A DNA stretch of 5,733 nucleotides. Source: CAYTLQ01 sp964438715. Lineage in GTDB: Bacteria > Bacteroidota > Ignavibacteria > Ignavibacteriales > Ignavibacteriaceae. Positions 5,493-5,733 of the stretch are shown here, piece after piece (the stretch's first letter is position 1; each line of letters begins with the position of its first letter). The notes beneath the pieces are model-generated. The model saw only the letters and a program-made list of their open reading frames with translations. It was not told the DNA's origin and did not search any database. The position numbers and the translations under genes are program-made. Location of the stretch: positions 1 to 5,733 of the forward strand of contig CAYTLQ010000245.1 of the NCBI GenBank assembly GCA_964438715.1, read 5' to 3'.

Positions 5493-5733
5493 TTATTTCT
5501 GAATTTTCTGAAGGTTAGCCTGGGTTTCCTGCTTCAGCTTGTTGCATTCAACCAGTTTCTTTTCTTTATCAGCAATCTCCTTCTCGAGACGAGCTTTTTC
5601 TTCGCGTAATCCATTGGCTTGCATTTCAAGCGATTTTACTTCTTTTTTCTTCGCTTCTAACTGGGCCAGTTGTTCTTCAGTTACTCCACCGCAGCCTGCG
5701 ATCATTAATGCCCCGAAGCCTACGATGCAGGCT
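5493..5733 (-). CDS. Small coiled-coil lipoprotein, start beyond the window edge
   Basis: The frame stays open to the right edge. The visible end of the signal peptide reads ACIVGFGALMIAGC, ending in a lipobox (IAG followed by Cys), so the true start lies outside the window; an internal ATG at 5705 would destroy the signal and is not the start. After lipidation at that Cys the mature protein would be about 66 residues: GG, a short linker, then one uninterrupted helix with regular heptads. Counting the ATG at 5705 as 1, the a positions 16, 23, 30, 44, 51 and 65 are L, V, A, I, L, L and the d positions 26, 33, 40 and 68 are L, L, L, I. One extra Cys (54) falls on a d position and the protein ends in Lys. 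Size, lipidation, helix and terminal Lys recall Braun's lipoprotein Lpp, but there is no clear sequence homology, so that is analogy only. It is co-transcribed with the LysM protein. Confidence 0.8.
   Translation of the reverse strand, partial: ACIVGFGALMIAGCGGVTEEQLAQLEAKKKEVKSLEMQANGLREEKARLEKEIADKEKKLVECNKLKQETQANLQKIQK

Noticed and set aside
5703..5705. ATG at 5705 as the true start of the lipoprotein
   Set aside because: It sits four residues before the lipobox Cys and would remove the signal peptide; the open frame with hydrophobic codons continues to the window edge.
1..5733. CRISPR array, tRNA or other structural RNA, insertion sequence or phage genes
   Set aside because: No regularly spaced repeats, tRNA-like cloverleaf, transposase or integrase motifs were seen; nearly all bases are accounted for by conserved genes.

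Overview
This AT-rich, gene-dense window is ordinary bacterial chromosome. It holds eight protein genes, two of them cut by the window edges. It shows no RNA genes, insertion sequences, CRISPR arrays or phage genes, and no stretch of 300 bases lacks a gene. The organism is Gram-negative: there is a KDO-8-phosphate synthase for LPS, a lipoprotein, and a secreted LysM protein. Signal peptides that end just before Gln and the weak or absent Shine-Dalgarno sequences at several starts suggest the Bacteroidota/Chlorobiota/Ignavibacteriota group. That placement is inference from style; no marker gene here proves it.

Left block (1-2796, minus strand): transcription order is ridA-like, an HGSNAT/DUF1624-type membrane acyltransferase, ruvB, then kdsA running off the left edge. 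The gaps are 24, 1 and 2 nt, so this looks like one operon with translational coupling at the last two junctions. It mixes imine detoxification, envelope modification, Holliday-junction branch migration and LPS precursor synthesis. The RidA-like protein has an in-frame GTG start, preceded by a good ribosome binding site, that adds a convincing signal peptide. This is the least expected observation in the window.

Middle (2797-3731): a divergent intergenic region with two perfect inverted repeats separates ridA from mazG, a two-domain NTP pyrophosphohydrolase on the plus strand. mazG ends in a probable terminator against the converging phoH.

Right block (3732-5733, minus strand): transcription order is a small coiled-coil lipoprotein (start off the right edge), a secreted coiled-coil/LysM protein 17 nt downstream, a strong rho-independent terminator, then phoH (YbeZ-type ATPase). 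The lipoprotein and LysM protein look like a paired outer-membrane/peptidoglycan module. The lipoprotein is short, helical and ends in lysine, reminiscent of Braun's lipoprotein.

I do not see a clear new multi-gene system. The best leads are the possibly exported RidA, the lipoprotein-LysM pair with matching cysteines, and the palindromes between ridA and mazG.
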